Assembly (NCBI RefSeq): GCF_038443705.2
Contig: NZ_CP151767.2
Location: 2,170,001 to 2,234,000 of the forward strand
DNA: 64,000 nucleotides
Direction of reading: 5' to 3'
From: Yoonia sp. SS1-5
GTDB lineage: Bacteria; Pseudomonadota; Alphaproteobacteria; Rhodobacterales; Rhodobacteraceae
Both the position numbers and the translations under genes were made by a program. How positions within the stretch are numbered: the first letter of the stretch is position 1; each line of letters opens with the position of its first letter. Below the pieces are notes generated by a model, which saw nothing but the letters and a program-made list of their open reading frames with translations, did no database searches and was not told where the DNA came from. Below are positions 56,180-64,000 of this stretch, in pieces.

Positions 56180-57171
56180 ACCTTCCAGAAAGGGCAGTTT
56201 GCTGGCGCCTTCATCAGCTTTTCAAGCTGATCGTCCAGATGCAGGATCGACAGCGACGCACCGGCCATTTCCATGGAGGTCGCATAGTTGCCGATCATGT
56301 GCAGGGCCAATTCGGCACCGGCCTCGTCCAACCGGGCTTTGGCGCGTCGGAAGACCAGATACAACTCTTCGACAGGTGTCGCGCCCAAACCATTGACCAG
56401 CAGGGCCACGCGGTCACCCTTGCTCACCGGTTTGTCGGCCAGCAGCATATCCATCATTTCGTCGATGATCGCGTCGACCGGGCGAAGCTTGCCGCGGCGG
56501 ACACCGGGCTCGCCATGAATACCCATGCCGATTTCCATTTCGTCATCCGCAATCTCAAATGTCGGACGGCCAGCCTGCGGCACCGTGCATGATGACAATG
56601 CCACCCCAACAGACCGGACATTGTCCGCCGCCGATTGGGCCAGTGCAGCAACTTCCTGCAGGGAATGACCCGCCGCCGCCGCCGCGCCCGCAACTTTCGT
56701 CACCAGAACAAAGCCCGCAACACCGCGACGCTTTTCAGCCTCATCCGGGCCGGCAGCCGCAACATCGTCGGATACGATGACCTTGGCGGTTTCGATATCG
56801 TCCATCTCGGCCATTTCGCAGGCCATGTCGAAATTCATCCGGTCGCCGCCGTAGTTGCCGACAACACATAGAACACCCTTGCCGGTATTCGCGAATTCGA
56901 TTGATCCCAGCATCGGGTTCATATCGGGCGATGCAAACACGTCGCCCACAGCGCAGGCGTCAAGCAATCCATCACCAACATAGCCCGCGAAAACGGGAAT
57001 GTGCCCAAAGCCACCACCGGATACGACCCCGACCTTGCCATCAACCGCATCGGGACGGCGCAGAATGCGACCTGTCGGACCATCAATCTTGTAATGCTCC
57101 GGATGCGCAAGCGCCATGCCTGCCAGCACTTCGTCAACGTAATTCGCGGCCTCATTAATGAGCTTTTTCAA
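56176..57171 (-). CDS. dhaK: Dihydroxyacetone kinase-type subunit K (substrate-binding)
   Basis: From TTG 57171 (GGGGGGAGGA 7 bases upstream) the protein has 331 residues and begins LKKLINEAANYVDEVLAG, the usual DhaK start. It has the substrate loop SGGGFGHIPVFAGYVGDGLL, where DhaK usually reads GGGSGHEP, and the covalent histidine in MGIHGEPG. The changed loop suggests a ketose other than dihydroxyacetone, for example a tetrulose. It is divergent from an IclR regulator and shares an operator-like site with the oxidoreductase operon. Confidence 0.88.
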   Translation of the reverse strand: MKKLINEAANYVDEVLAGMALAHPEHYKIDGPTGRILRRPDAVDGKVGVVSGGGFGHIPVFAGYVGDGLLDACAVGDVFASPDMNPMLGSIEFANTGKGVLCVVGNYGGDRMNFDMACEMAEMDDIETAKVIVSDDVAAAGPDEAEKRRGVAGFVLVTKVAGAAAAAGHSLQEVAALAQSAADNVRSVGVALSSCTVPQAGRPTFEIADDEMEIGMGIHGEPGVRRGKLRPVDAIIDEMMDMLLADKPVSKGDRVALLVNGLGATPVEELYLVFRRAKARLDEAGAELALHMIGNYATSMEMAGASLSILHLDDQLEKLMKAPANCPFWKV

Positions 57172-57205
57172 GTGACGTTCCTCCCCCCGCAAACGCCTAA
57201 GCGTT

Positions 57206-57241
57206 TTGCATTGCAATATATCAGTTTTCTATTGTGAAATA
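57206..57241. promoter_or_regulatory. Putative IclR operator between dhaK-like and IclR genes
   Basis: TTGCATTGCAATA (57206-57218) and ATTGTGAAATA (57231-57241) form an imperfect inverted pair. The same 13-mer occurs, inverted, at 58177-58189, and ATTGTGAAAT occurs again at 58162-58171. Confidence 0.65.
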
Positions 57242-57340
57242 TGCTTCCAAGATCAACCTGTCAATGAAGATGTCATGGAGTCGCCCGTTCAATTGCGCTA
57301 GGCAGGCTGTTAAGCATCAAGAAACGGGCGGGCTGGCTAT

Positions 57341-58105
57341 ATGGTTCGGGAACTACAAAGCTCTATTGTCGAGAAAAGCGTCACTGTCGTGGATCTATTG
57401 GCCAAAACCTCGGGGCGTCTGACCCAAAGCGAGATTGCGGCCACAACCGGATTCAACAAAAGCTCGACCCATCGCATTCTATCGATTCTCATGGGCCAGG
57501 ATCTGGTGACCTACGATGAAAGGGACCGCAGCTATTCGGTTGGCCCAAAGCTGATCAGCTGGGCCCGCGCCGCATGGGAGAAGATGGACCTGAGCCTGAT
57601 TGAAGATCAGGATCTTGCGGAACTCAGCGAAGAAACGGGCATGAATGTCGCCGTTTCAGTGCTGAGTGAACATACGGTCACATTCATCAAGACACGCATC
57701 CCCCATCCTTACAGACTGGCCGTCAAGACGGGCGGGCAGTCCGAGCTGCACAATACCGCCGCCGGAAAGGTGTTTCTGGCACATATGACAACAGAGGCCG
57801 TGGATACGTTCTTTGCGCAGGCCGAATTGGAAAAGTTCACCGAGACCACGCTGACAACGCCAGACGCGTTGCGCGCCGATATGGCGGATATCCGTGAACG
57901 TGGCTACGCGATATCGGATCGCGAGGAGTTCTATCAGGTCGTCGGCCTTGCAGCGCCCATACTGGACTATGATCAGCGGATCCTGGCGGCGCTTAGCATC
58001 TGGATACCTTTGCGGGTCGCCTCATTCGAGGAACTCTTGGACCAGTCCGGCAAGCTTGTTGGAATGGCCGACCGAATATCGGCACGCTTCGGGCAGATGA
58101 CCTGA
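57341..58105 (+). CDS. IclR-family transcriptional regulator
   Basis: The 254-residue protein has an N-terminal winged helix (about 10-70: LTQSEIAATTGFNKSSTHRI) and a C-terminal IclR effector domain (about 80-250: ETGMNVAVSVLSEHTVTF, LHNTAAGKVFLAHM). It is divergent from dhaKL and precedes the oxidoreductase-cupin pair; exact 13-bp repeats before both units suggest it controls both. The ATG has only a weak ribosome site. Confidence 0.9.
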   Translation: MVRELQSSIVEKSVTVVDLLAKTSGRLTQSEIAATTGFNKSSTHRILSILMGQDLVTYDERDRSYSVGPKLISWARAAWEKMDLSLIEDQDLAELSEETGMNVAVSVLSEHTVTFIKTRIPHPYRLAVKTGGQSELHNTAAGKVFLAHMTTEAVDTFFAQAELEKFTETTLTTPDALRADMADIRERGYAISDREEFYQVVGLAAPILDYDQRILAALSIWIPLRVASFEELLDQSGKLVGMADRISARFGQMT

Positions 58106-58161
58106 GAGATATACCCGCACGGCGCGCTGATTTGCCCTTGGCAAATCTCAAAGAGTCATGC

Positions 58162-58189
58162 ATTGTGAAATTCGGGTATTGCAATGCAA
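58162..58189. promoter_or_regulatory. Putative IclR operator before the oxidoreductase gene
   Basis: ATTGTGAAATT (58162-58172) is followed after a few bases by TATTGCAATGCAA (58177-58189), the exact reverse complement of the 13-mer at 57206-57218. Confidence 0.65.
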
Positions 58190-58249
58190 CACTTCGCGGA
58201 TGTGATTCCCGCCCCACCGACGGCTCGTTCCAGCGACAGAGAGATGTTG

Positions 58250-59587
58250 ATGACCGCAAACAAGGCCATACCCGAAGAAATCCATTGGCACCGGACGGCG
58301 CCACCGCCCCCGGATTGCAGCCCCCTTGAGGGCACCATCAAAACAGATGTGGCGATTATTGGCGCCGGGCTGACGGGGTTGCGCACAGCCGTGACACTGG
58401 CCGAGGCTGGTACACAGACAATCGTGATGGACGCGCAGAGCATCGGCTTTGGCGCATCAGGGCGAAGTGGCGGGCAATGCAACCCGATCTGGCGCGCCAC
58501 CCCCGATGACCTGAACAAACGCTTTGGAAATGCGCAGGCCGAACGCCTTGTTCAGACAACCCTGACATCCGCTGATGATCTGTTCGACGATATCAGGCGC
58601 TACGAGATTGATTGCGAAGCCGAGCAGAATGGCTGGCTTCAGACGGCGCATACCCGTTCTGCCGCAAAGGGTATCGCAAAGCTGGGCGAAAGCTGGCGCG
58701 CCGTGGGCGCAGATATCGAAGAGATTTCAGGCCCGGAACTGCACGCAAAATCCGGCTCCCCCGAATACAGTTTCGGACTAAGGCACGCCAAGGGCGGCTT
58801 TGTGCAGCCCATGGCCCTGACCCGCGGATATGCAAAGGTTGCGCAGGCCCATGGCGCGCAACTATTTGAAAAGACCCCCGCTACAAGCATTGAAAAGAAG
58901 GATGGCAAGTGGCATCTGCGCACCCCCAATGGGGAGGTTATCGCGGATACTGTGATCCTGACGACAAATGCCTATACCGACAAACTGTGGCCCGGATTGC
59001 AGCAAACCGTGCTGCCGATGGTCAGTGTGGCGCTGGCAACAGCCCCGTTGACTGCGGCGCAGCAGGCCAGCGTGCTGCCGGGGCGGATGACCATATCCGA
59101 TACACGTCTCGCTATTTATTTTGCCCGCTATGACGCCGGTAACCGTCTGATCTTTGGCTGTGTCGGCAGCGGCGACAGCCCGCGGGATTGGGGTGGCGTC
59201 GGCCGCCTGCGCACCGGGTTGCGCACCGTGTTCCCGCAGATCGCCGATATCGACATCGAATGCTCATGGGCCGGACGTATCGGGGTCACCCAGGAAATGA
59301 TGCCGCATCTTCACGAACCGGCCCCCGGCGTGTTGGCCGGGGTCGGCTTTAGTGGTCGCGGGATTGCGATGACGTCTGTTATGGGCCGCACATTGGCCCG
59401 CAAGGTGCTGGGCGGTGCAAATTCCGACCTGGCCTTCCCGGTCACCCCCATCAAACCCATGCCGCTATACGCCCTATCGCGGGCCTTTGTGCCTTTGATG
59501 GCGCCAGCCATGTCAACCCACGACCACGCAAGCGTTATTCTGGATCGCGGCTTTCGTCGGTCAAACCCAGAAAGAGCCGATCAATGA
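58250..59587 (+). CDS. FAD-dependent oxidoreductase (DAO family, PuuB-like)
   Basis: The 445-residue protein has an FAD-binding Rossmann motif VAIIGAGLTGLRTAVTLAEA (about residues 37-56), FGASGRSGGQCNP and C-terminal ECSWAGRIGVTQEMMPHL with GVGFSGRGIAMT. It is in the D-amino-acid/glycine oxidase group, closest in pattern to gamma-glutamylputrescine oxidase-like amine oxidases; the substrate is unknown. The start at 58250 has the best-spaced GAGAG site. It overlaps a cupin gene by four bases. Confidence 0.88.
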   Translation: MTANKAIPEEIHWHRTAPPPPDCSPLEGTIKTDVAIIGAGLTGLRTAVTLAEAGTQTIVMDAQSIGFGASGRSGGQCNPIWRATPDDLNKRFGNAQAERLVQTTLTSADDLFDDIRRYEIDCEAEQNGWLQTAHTRSAAKGIAKLGESWRAVGADIEEISGPELHAKSGSPEYSFGLRHAKGGFVQPMALTRGYAKVAQAHGAQLFEKTPATSIEKKDGKWHLRTPNGEVIADTVILTTNAYTDKLWPGLQQTVLPMVSVALATAPLTAAQQASVLPGRMTISDTRLAIYFARYDAGNRLIFGCVGSGDSPRDWGGVGRLRTGLRTVFPQIADIDIECSWAGRIGVTQEMMPHLHEPAPGVLAGVGFSGRGIAMTSVMGRTLARKVLGGANSDLAFPVTPIKPMPLYALSRAFVPLMAPAMSTHDHASVILDRGFRRSNPERADQ

Positions 59588-59940
59588 AATTCGTAAACTT
59601 CTCCGACCTCAAAACAGAGCCCTTCAAGAAGGAATTTGCCGAGGACATTATCGACGGAAGCCCCGAGCAGAATGTCTGGAGCCATTTTGTCGGCGCCGAC
59701 GGCACCTTCAAATCGGGAATGTGGGACAGCACTGCGGGGGTGTTTCGCGGCCCCATGAACGACCAGATCGAATTCTGCCACATCCTTGAGGGCGAGGCCC
59801 GGATCGAGATCGCCGATGGCACATCATATGTGGTCAAGCCTGGCGACGCGTTTGTCATGGATAACGGGCTGCAGCCGGTCTGGCATGTCGATAAATACGT
59901 GCGAAAGCACTACGTGATCGTGTCTGTCGAAAACAGCTGA
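59584..59940 (+). CDS. Cupin-domain protein (cupin_3 type)
   Basis: The 118-residue single cupin has WDSTAGVFRGPMNDQIEFCH, ILEGEARIEIADGTSYVVKP and GDAFVMDNGLQPVWHV, following the small cupin_3/DUF861 pattern often found next to DAO-type oxidases. It may act as an auxiliary enzyme or ligand binder in the same pathway. It shares the ATGA overlap with the oxidase and is followed by a strong terminator. Confidence 0.88.
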   Translation: MKFVNFSDLKTEPFKKEFAEDIIDGSPEQNVWSHFVGADGTFKSGMWDSTAGVFRGPMNDQIEFCHILEGEARIEIADGTSYVVKPGDAFVMDNGLQPVWHVDKYVRKHYVIVSVENS

Positions 59941-59980
59941 TCGGCGTCGCCGCTGGCCACGGCCAGTGCGCGGACACCGC

Positions 59981-60021
59981 AAAATGGGCTGCCGCGTGAT
60001 CAAACGCGGCAGCCCATTTTT
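59981..60021. terminator. Strong bidirectional terminator
   Basis: AAAATGGGCTGCCGCG pairs perfectly with CGCGGCAGCCCATTTT around TGATCAAA, with a T run on the plus strand and an A/T tail on the other. It separates two convergent units. Confidence 0.92.
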
Positions 60022-60027
60022 GTTGGC

Positions 60028-60480
60028 TTATTCGGCTTTGTGCTGGTTGAACATGTCAACGACGATGTCCCAGCCTTCGCCATTGCGCTGCAGCACAAAG
60101 AGATACGTACCCTCGGCCTGCGCACCGGCCTTTTCAACGTCCAGATCGTAGCGCCCGATCATGACGGCCTGGGTGCCGTCATCAGACACGAAAAGCTCAT
60201 CAAAGCTGTGGGTCAGAAAGCCCTCGTTCTGGATGATAAAGCCAAATGTCCCGCGTGGCACATCGAGGCCGGCGACCGGTGGCGTATCCGGCGCGATCCA
60301 CAGTGGCGTATCGTTGTAGAGCGCCACAAACGCATCCAGATCATAGTCGCGGATGATTTCGTTATAGCGGTCATTATAAGCTGTCAGCTCGTTCTCGATC
60401 TCTGCCTTTTCGACAGCGAAGGAAGGGAATGCCACCAGTGTGGCGAGGGCAAAGCCCATCAGGGAGGAAGCCAAGCGCAT
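60028..60480 (-). CDS. Secreted NTF2-like (SnoaL/DUF4440) protein
   Basis: The 150-residue protein has a Sec signal (SSLMGFALATLVAFPSFA) and a mature NTF2-like fold with YNEIIRDYDLDAFVALYND, and a final GWDIVVDMFNQH. It is probably periplasmic, and may bind a small ligand. It follows another NTF2-like gene and a peroxiredoxin on the same strand. Confidence 0.82.
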   Translation of the reverse strand: MRLASSLMGFALATLVAFPSFAVEKAEIENELTAYNDRYNEIIRDYDLDAFVALYNDTPLWIAPDTPPVAGLDVPRGTFGFIIQNEGFLTHSFDELFVSDDGTQAVMIGRYDLDVEKAGAQAEGTYLFVLQRNGEGWDIVVDMFNQHKAE

Positions 60481-60525
60481 CGTCTTGTCCTTTCAGTTTT
60501 TCAGATTTTGGGGTTTGATTTAGGT

Positions 60526-60924
60526 TTAGATGTCTTCGGGACGCAGGAAAATGACTTCGCGGGTCACCTGCCAGCGGTCGTTTTCAAAGATCAGATCAAT
60601 GCTGAGCGTCAGATCCATATTGACGCCGCTCAGGTCGTTTTTGCGCGACAACAAGACATGTGCGGTATCACCGGCAACATCAATGCTGTGATATTTCGCC
60701 CAGGTGTTCATCGGCGGATCGCCCGCCGCACCCTTGGATGCAAACAGCGCTTTGAACGCGGCCTTGTCAGCGGTGTTCAGGTTGTGATCGGTGTCGATCA
60801 TCACCACGTGAAGACTGTCGTGATAGATCTTCTCCAGCACGTCTACATCATATGTCGTGGCGGTCTGGATAAGGTTGTCAATTGCCTGACGCACCTCGGT
60901 TTGTTGTGGGGTATCAAGTGCCAT
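60526..60924 (-). CDS. NTF2-like (SnoaL/DUF4440) protein, cytosolic
   Basis: The 132-residue protein has the NTF2 fold pattern with LIQTATTYDVDVLEKIYHDS and a C-terminal DRWQVTREVIFLRPED. No signal peptide is present, unlike its downstream neighbour. Function is unknown; it is probably co-transcribed with the peroxiredoxin gene upstream. Confidence 0.82.
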   Translation of the reverse strand: MALDTPQQTEVRQAIDNLIQTATTYDVDVLEKIYHDSLHVVMIDTDHNLNTADKAAFKALFASKGAAGDPPMNTWAKYHSIDVAGDTAHVLLSRKNDLSGVNMDLTLSIDLIFENDRWQVTREVIFLRPEDI

Positions 60925-60946
60925 TTTTCTGTCCTTTCAGGCGTGT

Positions 60947-61483
60947 TCAGGCGGCAAGCGTGCCGCGAATGGGGTAGTTGTTTTCCGGATTGCGAATGAA
61001 ACGCAGACCGCCAAGCAGGGTCTTGAGGTCCGGGCGGGCGAAGGGCGCATTCGAGATGTCGGTGACCTGCACCTGACCATCTGCATTCACCACGAAAATG
61101 CCGGGTTCCGCGAAGGGTTTGTCTGTCTCTTGGGGCGAACGCGGCTCGGAGACATAAAGCCCCAGCGCATGCATCTGTGCGATGCTCAGATCATAGCCGA
61201 CGGGGAAATTTGGCGTGACGGCTGCCATCTGATCCTGGGCTTTGGCCTTTGGGTCGGCAGACACGGCCACCACGTCCACGCCCAGCGCATGAAATTCGGG
61301 CAGCAGCGTTGTCAGCTCCTTCAGATAGCTGGTGCACATCGGGCAATGCTTGCCCCGATAGACAACAACCATTTGCCAGTCGCGCCCGTCGCGTGGCTGT
61401 CCAAGCGCAATTGATTCGCCGTCGAGACCGGGGACAACGATGTCCGGAAATGCCGCGCCGGCAGGGATTTTCTGTGCAGTCAT
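60947..61483 (-). CDS. Peroxiredoxin-like (AhpC/TSA) protein
   Basis: The 178-residue protein has a thioredoxin fold with YRGKHCPMCTSYLKELTTLL, where the peroxidatic cysteine region carries a CxxC, and DVVAVSADPKAKAQDQM. The start at 61483 follows AAGGAG. It probably reduces peroxides or serves as a thiol oxidoreductase. It is divergent from a TetR gene with an inverted repeat between them. Confidence 0.88.
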   Translation of the reverse strand: MTAQKIPAGAAFPDIVVPGLDGESIALGQPRDGRDWQMVVVYRGKHCPMCTSYLKELTTLLPEFHALGVDVVAVSADPKAKAQDQMAAVTPNFPVGYDLSIAQMHALGLYVSEPRSPQETDKPFAEPGIFVVNADGQVQVTDISNAPFARPDLKTLLGGLRFIRNPENNYPIRGTLAA

Positions 61484-61506
61484 GAGATGCTCCTTGCATT
61501 TTGTTA

Positions 61507-61536
61507 TGATCGTTATAAAATACATCACAACGACCA
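61507..61536. promoter_or_regulatory. Putative TetR operator
   Basis: TGATCGTTAT (61507-61516) and ACAACGACCA (61527-61536) form an inverted repeat with two mismatches, spaced by ten bases, in the 69-base divergent spacer between the peroxiredoxin and TetR genes. Confidence 0.55.
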
Positions 61537-61552
61537 AGTCAAGGATTTTGTA

Positions 61553-62176
61553 ATGAACGTCACAAAAAAAGCTGGCCGGCCGAAAAAGTTCGACCGCGAT
61601 GAGGCATTACTCAAGGCGATTGGTGTCTTCTGGAAGCAAGGCTATGAAGGGGCTTCGATGAAGCTTCTGACGGATGGCATGGGAATTAACAGCCCCAGCC
61701 TGTATGCCGCGTTCGGCGACAAGCACGCGCTTTATCTCGAGGCGATTGACCGCTACGCCCAGAACGATGCCTGCGCGCCCCTCGTGGCGCTGGAAACGGA
61801 GCCGGATATCAAAAAGGCCGTTCGTGCTTTCTTTGAGGCCGCGATTGACTATTCGACCCATCATGAAAGTGGGGCAAAGGGGTGCTTTCTGGCCTCTTGC
61901 GTGGCCACCAGTGCAGGACATATCGAAGGCACGGCAGAGTTGCTGCGCGATGCAATCGAAGCGACCGACACAGGTATCGCGGCCCGTTTTGATATCGAGA
62001 AGGCCCGCGGGACGCTACCGCCAGACTTCCCGTCTTCAGATCAGGCGAAGCTGCTGTTTGACCTGCGCCAGGGTCTGGTCTTTCGCGCACGCGCCGGGTT
62101 CGGTGAAGACGCGCTGCGCGCCGATATCGGCAAAGCCGTCAACGCGGTCCTGGCCCCGGCCATCGCCCAGACCTGA
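61553..62176 (+). CDS. TetR-family transcriptional regulator
   Basis: The 207-residue protein has a TetR DNA-binding domain (about 10-58: KKFDRDEALLKAIGVFWKQG, then SMKLLTDGMGINSPSLYAAF and GDKHALYLEAI). The C-terminal domain has a cysteine-containing GCFLASCVATS block that may sense redox state. The start at 61553 is the first with a family-like N terminus (KKAGRPKKFD). It probably represses itself and the divergent peroxiredoxin unit. Confidence 0.9.
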   Translation: MNVTKKAGRPKKFDRDEALLKAIGVFWKQGYEGASMKLLTDGMGINSPSLYAAFGDKHALYLEAIDRYAQNDACAPLVALETEPDIKKAVRAFFEAAIDYSTHHESGAKGCFLASCVATSAGHIEGTAELLRDAIEATDTGIAARFDIEKARGTLPPDFPSSDQAKLLFDLRQGLVFRARAGFGEDALRADIGKAVNAVLAPAIAQT

Positions 62177-62208
62177 ACCGCGCTGCTTATTTCGCCCGAC
62201 GAGGTGCG

Positions 62209-64000
62209 TTAGACAAACTTTACACCGTTTTCATTCATCGGCAGCGATGCGATATGCAGACCACTGGCCACAGAAATTGCATTGGCCAATGCGGGGGCAG
62301 CAGGTGGTGTTCCGGGTTCGCCGACCCCGCTGGGGGCTTCCGTCGAGGGCATGATATGCACGTCGATTGCCCCGATATCACCGATACGCAGCGGTTCGTA
62401 ATCAGGAAAATTGTACTGATCGACCGCCCCGCCTGACAACGTGATCTGATCCCGCATGTTATGCCCGATCCCGTAGCCGATTGCCCCCTCCATCTGTGCC
62501 TTGATCACATCGGGGTTGACCGCAATGCCGCAATCCACCGCGCAGGTAACCTTCTCGATCCGGATGCCCTCGCTGGCATTGCCGGAAATCTCGACCACCT
62601 CTGCGACATAGCTGCCAAAGGATTTGTGCACCGCAATACCTTGCGCGTTTCCGGACGCAGGCGCCCCCCATCCGGCCTTTTCCGCAGCCAGCCTGAGAAC
62701 GCCAGCCATGCGGGCCTGGTCCGCGCCGTCCTGCAGATATTGCAGCCGGTAGTCCACCGGGTCCTGCCCGGCAGCCTTGGCGGCCTTGTCCATCATCACT
62801 TCCATCACATAGGCCGTGTGCGTGTGCCCGACGGCCCGCCACCACAGGGTGCTTGTGGCCTTCTCGGTATCGGTCAGGCCAAAGAAGGTGGCCGGTATGC
62901 GATATGGGCTGTCTGCGGCCCCTTCAACAGAGCTGTGATCAACACCGTCCTTCACAATCGCCGCCTCGAATGGCGTTCCCTTCATGATGGATTGGCCGGC
63001 AATCCGGTGATCCCAGCCGACGATCTGCCCGGCAGCATCCAATCCAACGCGCACCCTATGCCCAAAGGCCGGGCGGTAATAGCCACTGCGCAGATCATCC
63101 TCGCGCGACCAGACCAGTTTCACCGGGCGGCTGCGATCCGTCATGACAAAGGCCAGCGCCGCTTCGACCTGATAATCCGCATCCGGGGTGGCGCGTCTGC
63201 CAAAGGATCCCCCTGCCAGCATCGTCTTGATCTGGATCTTTTCCATCGGAAGTTCGAAAATCTGCGCCAGCGCCATATGCGGACCTGTCGGCATTTGCGC
63301 GCCATCATGCAGGATGATCCCACCATCATCACTCGCTGCAATGGTGCAGTTCAGCGGCTCCATCGGCGCGTGCGCGAGCAGTGGGAAATAGAATGTCTCT
63401 TCAATCACCTGTTCGGCCCCGTCAATCGCGGCCTGCGTGACTGACTGATCGGTCTGTTGCACGTTGTAGGTTGGTGCGGCCTCCAATGCGGCCATGATTT
63501 CGGCCTTGATCTCGTCCGAGCCACGGGTTTCGGCAGCCGACAAATCCCATTCAACCGTGATCGCATCCCGGGCCTGCATCGCAGCCCATGTATTTTCCGC
63601 ATAGACCGCAACACCGGCCTTGTTGGGCAGAATGGCCGCCCGAATAAAACCGGTGACATCTTTGGCAGCACTGTCGTCAAAACCGGTCGCAAGGCCGCCG
63701 CGTTGTTCAGGGCGGGCGATCATGGCGACCATCTGGTTTGGCAGGTGCAGATCCATCGCAAACATCGCCGATCCATTGACCTTGATCGGGCTGTCCAGAC
63801 GACGCGTGTCAGGATTGCCGATCAGCCGGAATTCCGACGGGTCTTTCAAAGTCGGCGCCTCGGGCGGGGTGACAAGGGCCGCAGCTTCGACGAACTCGCC
63901 CAAAGGCGCAGATTGATCTGCCCCGATCACAACACCGTCCTCGATGCGCAGGGAAGACGGATCAACGGCCCAACTGTCGGCAGCAGCGGTCAGGATCATC
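62209..64000 (-). CDS. Molybdenum hydroxylase large subunit (isoquinoline 1-oxidoreductase beta-like), partial
   Basis: The 596 residues visible continue past the right edge; the first methionine here aligns with an internal position of the family, so about 130-150 N-terminal residues are missing. Mo-cofactor binding blocks MLAGGSFGRRATPDADYQVE and PSGVGEPGTPPAAPALANAI (with the catalytic glutamate) are present, and WWRAVGHTHTAYV. These enzymes hydroxylate N-heterocycles or aldehydes with molybdenum. A small [2Fe-2S] subunit and further partners are expected outside the window. Confidence 0.9.
   Translation of the reverse strand, partial: MILTAAADSWAVDPSSLRIEDGVVIGADQSAPLGEFVEAAALVTPPEAPTLKDPSEFRLIGNPDTRRLDSPIKVNGSAMFAMDLHLPNQMVAMIARPEQRGGLATGFDDSAAKDVTGFIRAAILPNKAGVAVYAENTWAAMQARDAITVEWDLSAAETRGSDEIKAEIMAALEAAPTYNVQQTDQSVTQAAIDGAEQVIEETFYFPLLAHAPMEPLNCTIAASDDGGIILHDGAQMPTGPHMALAQIFELPMEKIQIKTMLAGGSFGRRATPDADYQVEAALAFVMTDRSRPVKLVWSREDDLRSGYYRPAFGHRVRVGLDAAGQIVGWDHRIAGQSIMKGTPFEAAIVKDGVDHSSVEGAADSPYRIPATFFGLTDTEKATSTLWWRAVGHTHTAYVMEVMMDKAAKAAGQDPVDYRLQYLQDGADQARMAGVLRLAAEKAGWGAPASGNAQGIAVHKSFGSYVAEVVEISGNASEGIRIEKVTCAVDCGIAVNPDVIKAQMEGAIGYGIGHNMRDQITLSGGAVDQYNFPDYEPLRIGDIGAIDVHIMPSTEAPSGVGEPGTPPAAPALANAISVASGLHIASLPMNENGVKFV

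Noticed and set aside
62209..64000. Assigning the molybdenum hydroxylase as xanthine dehydrogenase of the purine pathway
   Set aside because: The visible blocks fit the single large subunit of isoquinoline 1-oxidoreductase-like enzymes better, and the gene is 11 kb from the purine-type operon.
1..64000. CRISPR arrays, tRNA or rRNA genes, insertion sequences and prophage genes
   Set aside because: None was seen by reading; the repeated acidic blocks at 9.3-10.1 kb and 51.1-51.5 kb are RTX coding repeats, not CRISPR.

Overview
The window is about 64 kb of chromosome from an alphaproteobacterium, most probably a marine member of the Rhodobacterales (Roseobacter group). The evidence is the moderately high GC content, the alphaproteobacterial housekeeping genes (mutL, rmuC, truB, rpsO, pnp, recQ), many ATGA-overlapping operons, RTX calcium-binding proteins, a Hint-domain protein and the large number of ABC importers. 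No rRNA, tRNA, CRISPR array, transposase or prophage gene was seen.

From 1 to 15 kb the content is mainly core: the end of an M16 peptidase, an epimerase with a striking 16-bp inverted repeat in its promoter, mutL-rmuC, pnp, a soluble chemoreceptor, rpsO, an RTX protein, a DUF1643 protein, truB, a MITE-like repeat, and a VOC/GNAT/recQ operon. The usual truB-rpsO-pnp order is kept but split by inserted accessory genes. From 15 to 23 kb come two tandem secreted paralogs, an enolase-superfamily enzyme with a FadR-type regulator, an iron-binding protein divergent from a hemP operon, a Hint protein and a Dps protein.

From 23.3 to 42.5 kb lies a catabolic region. It has two sulfatases, a formylglycine-generating enzyme (the sulfatase activator), a GntR regulator, a CUT1 sugar ABC importer with an SDR, a second enolase-superfamily dehydratase, a Dpp/Opp-type importer with an unusually large binding protein, and an aldehyde dehydrogenase. 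A motif close to TGATGTATCA sits in several promoters here and also before the distant FadR-type regulator, suggesting one regulon for a sulfated sugar or sugar acid.

From 43.0 to 51.0 kb an eight-gene, overlapping operon is the most interesting part. A stand-alone Rieske protein is followed by a Rieske-oxygenase catalytic subunit that has lost exactly the cluster-binding segment, a GST-like protein, a guanine/8-oxoguanine-deaminase-type amidohydrolase and a complete BMP-type nucleobase/nucleoside ABC importer. The layout resembles the NdmC/NdmE part of bacterial methylxanthine N-demethylase. I propose uptake, deamination and N-demethylation of a methylated purine such as 7-methylguanine.

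From 51 to 64 kb are a giant RTX extracellular nuclease, a dhaKL-like kinase divergent from an IclR regulator and an oxidoreductase-cupin operon (linked by shared 13-bp sites), a TetR-peroxiredoxin-NTF2 cluster, and the end of a molybdenum hydroxylase large subunit that runs off the right edge. All functions are read from motifs by eye; no database search was run.
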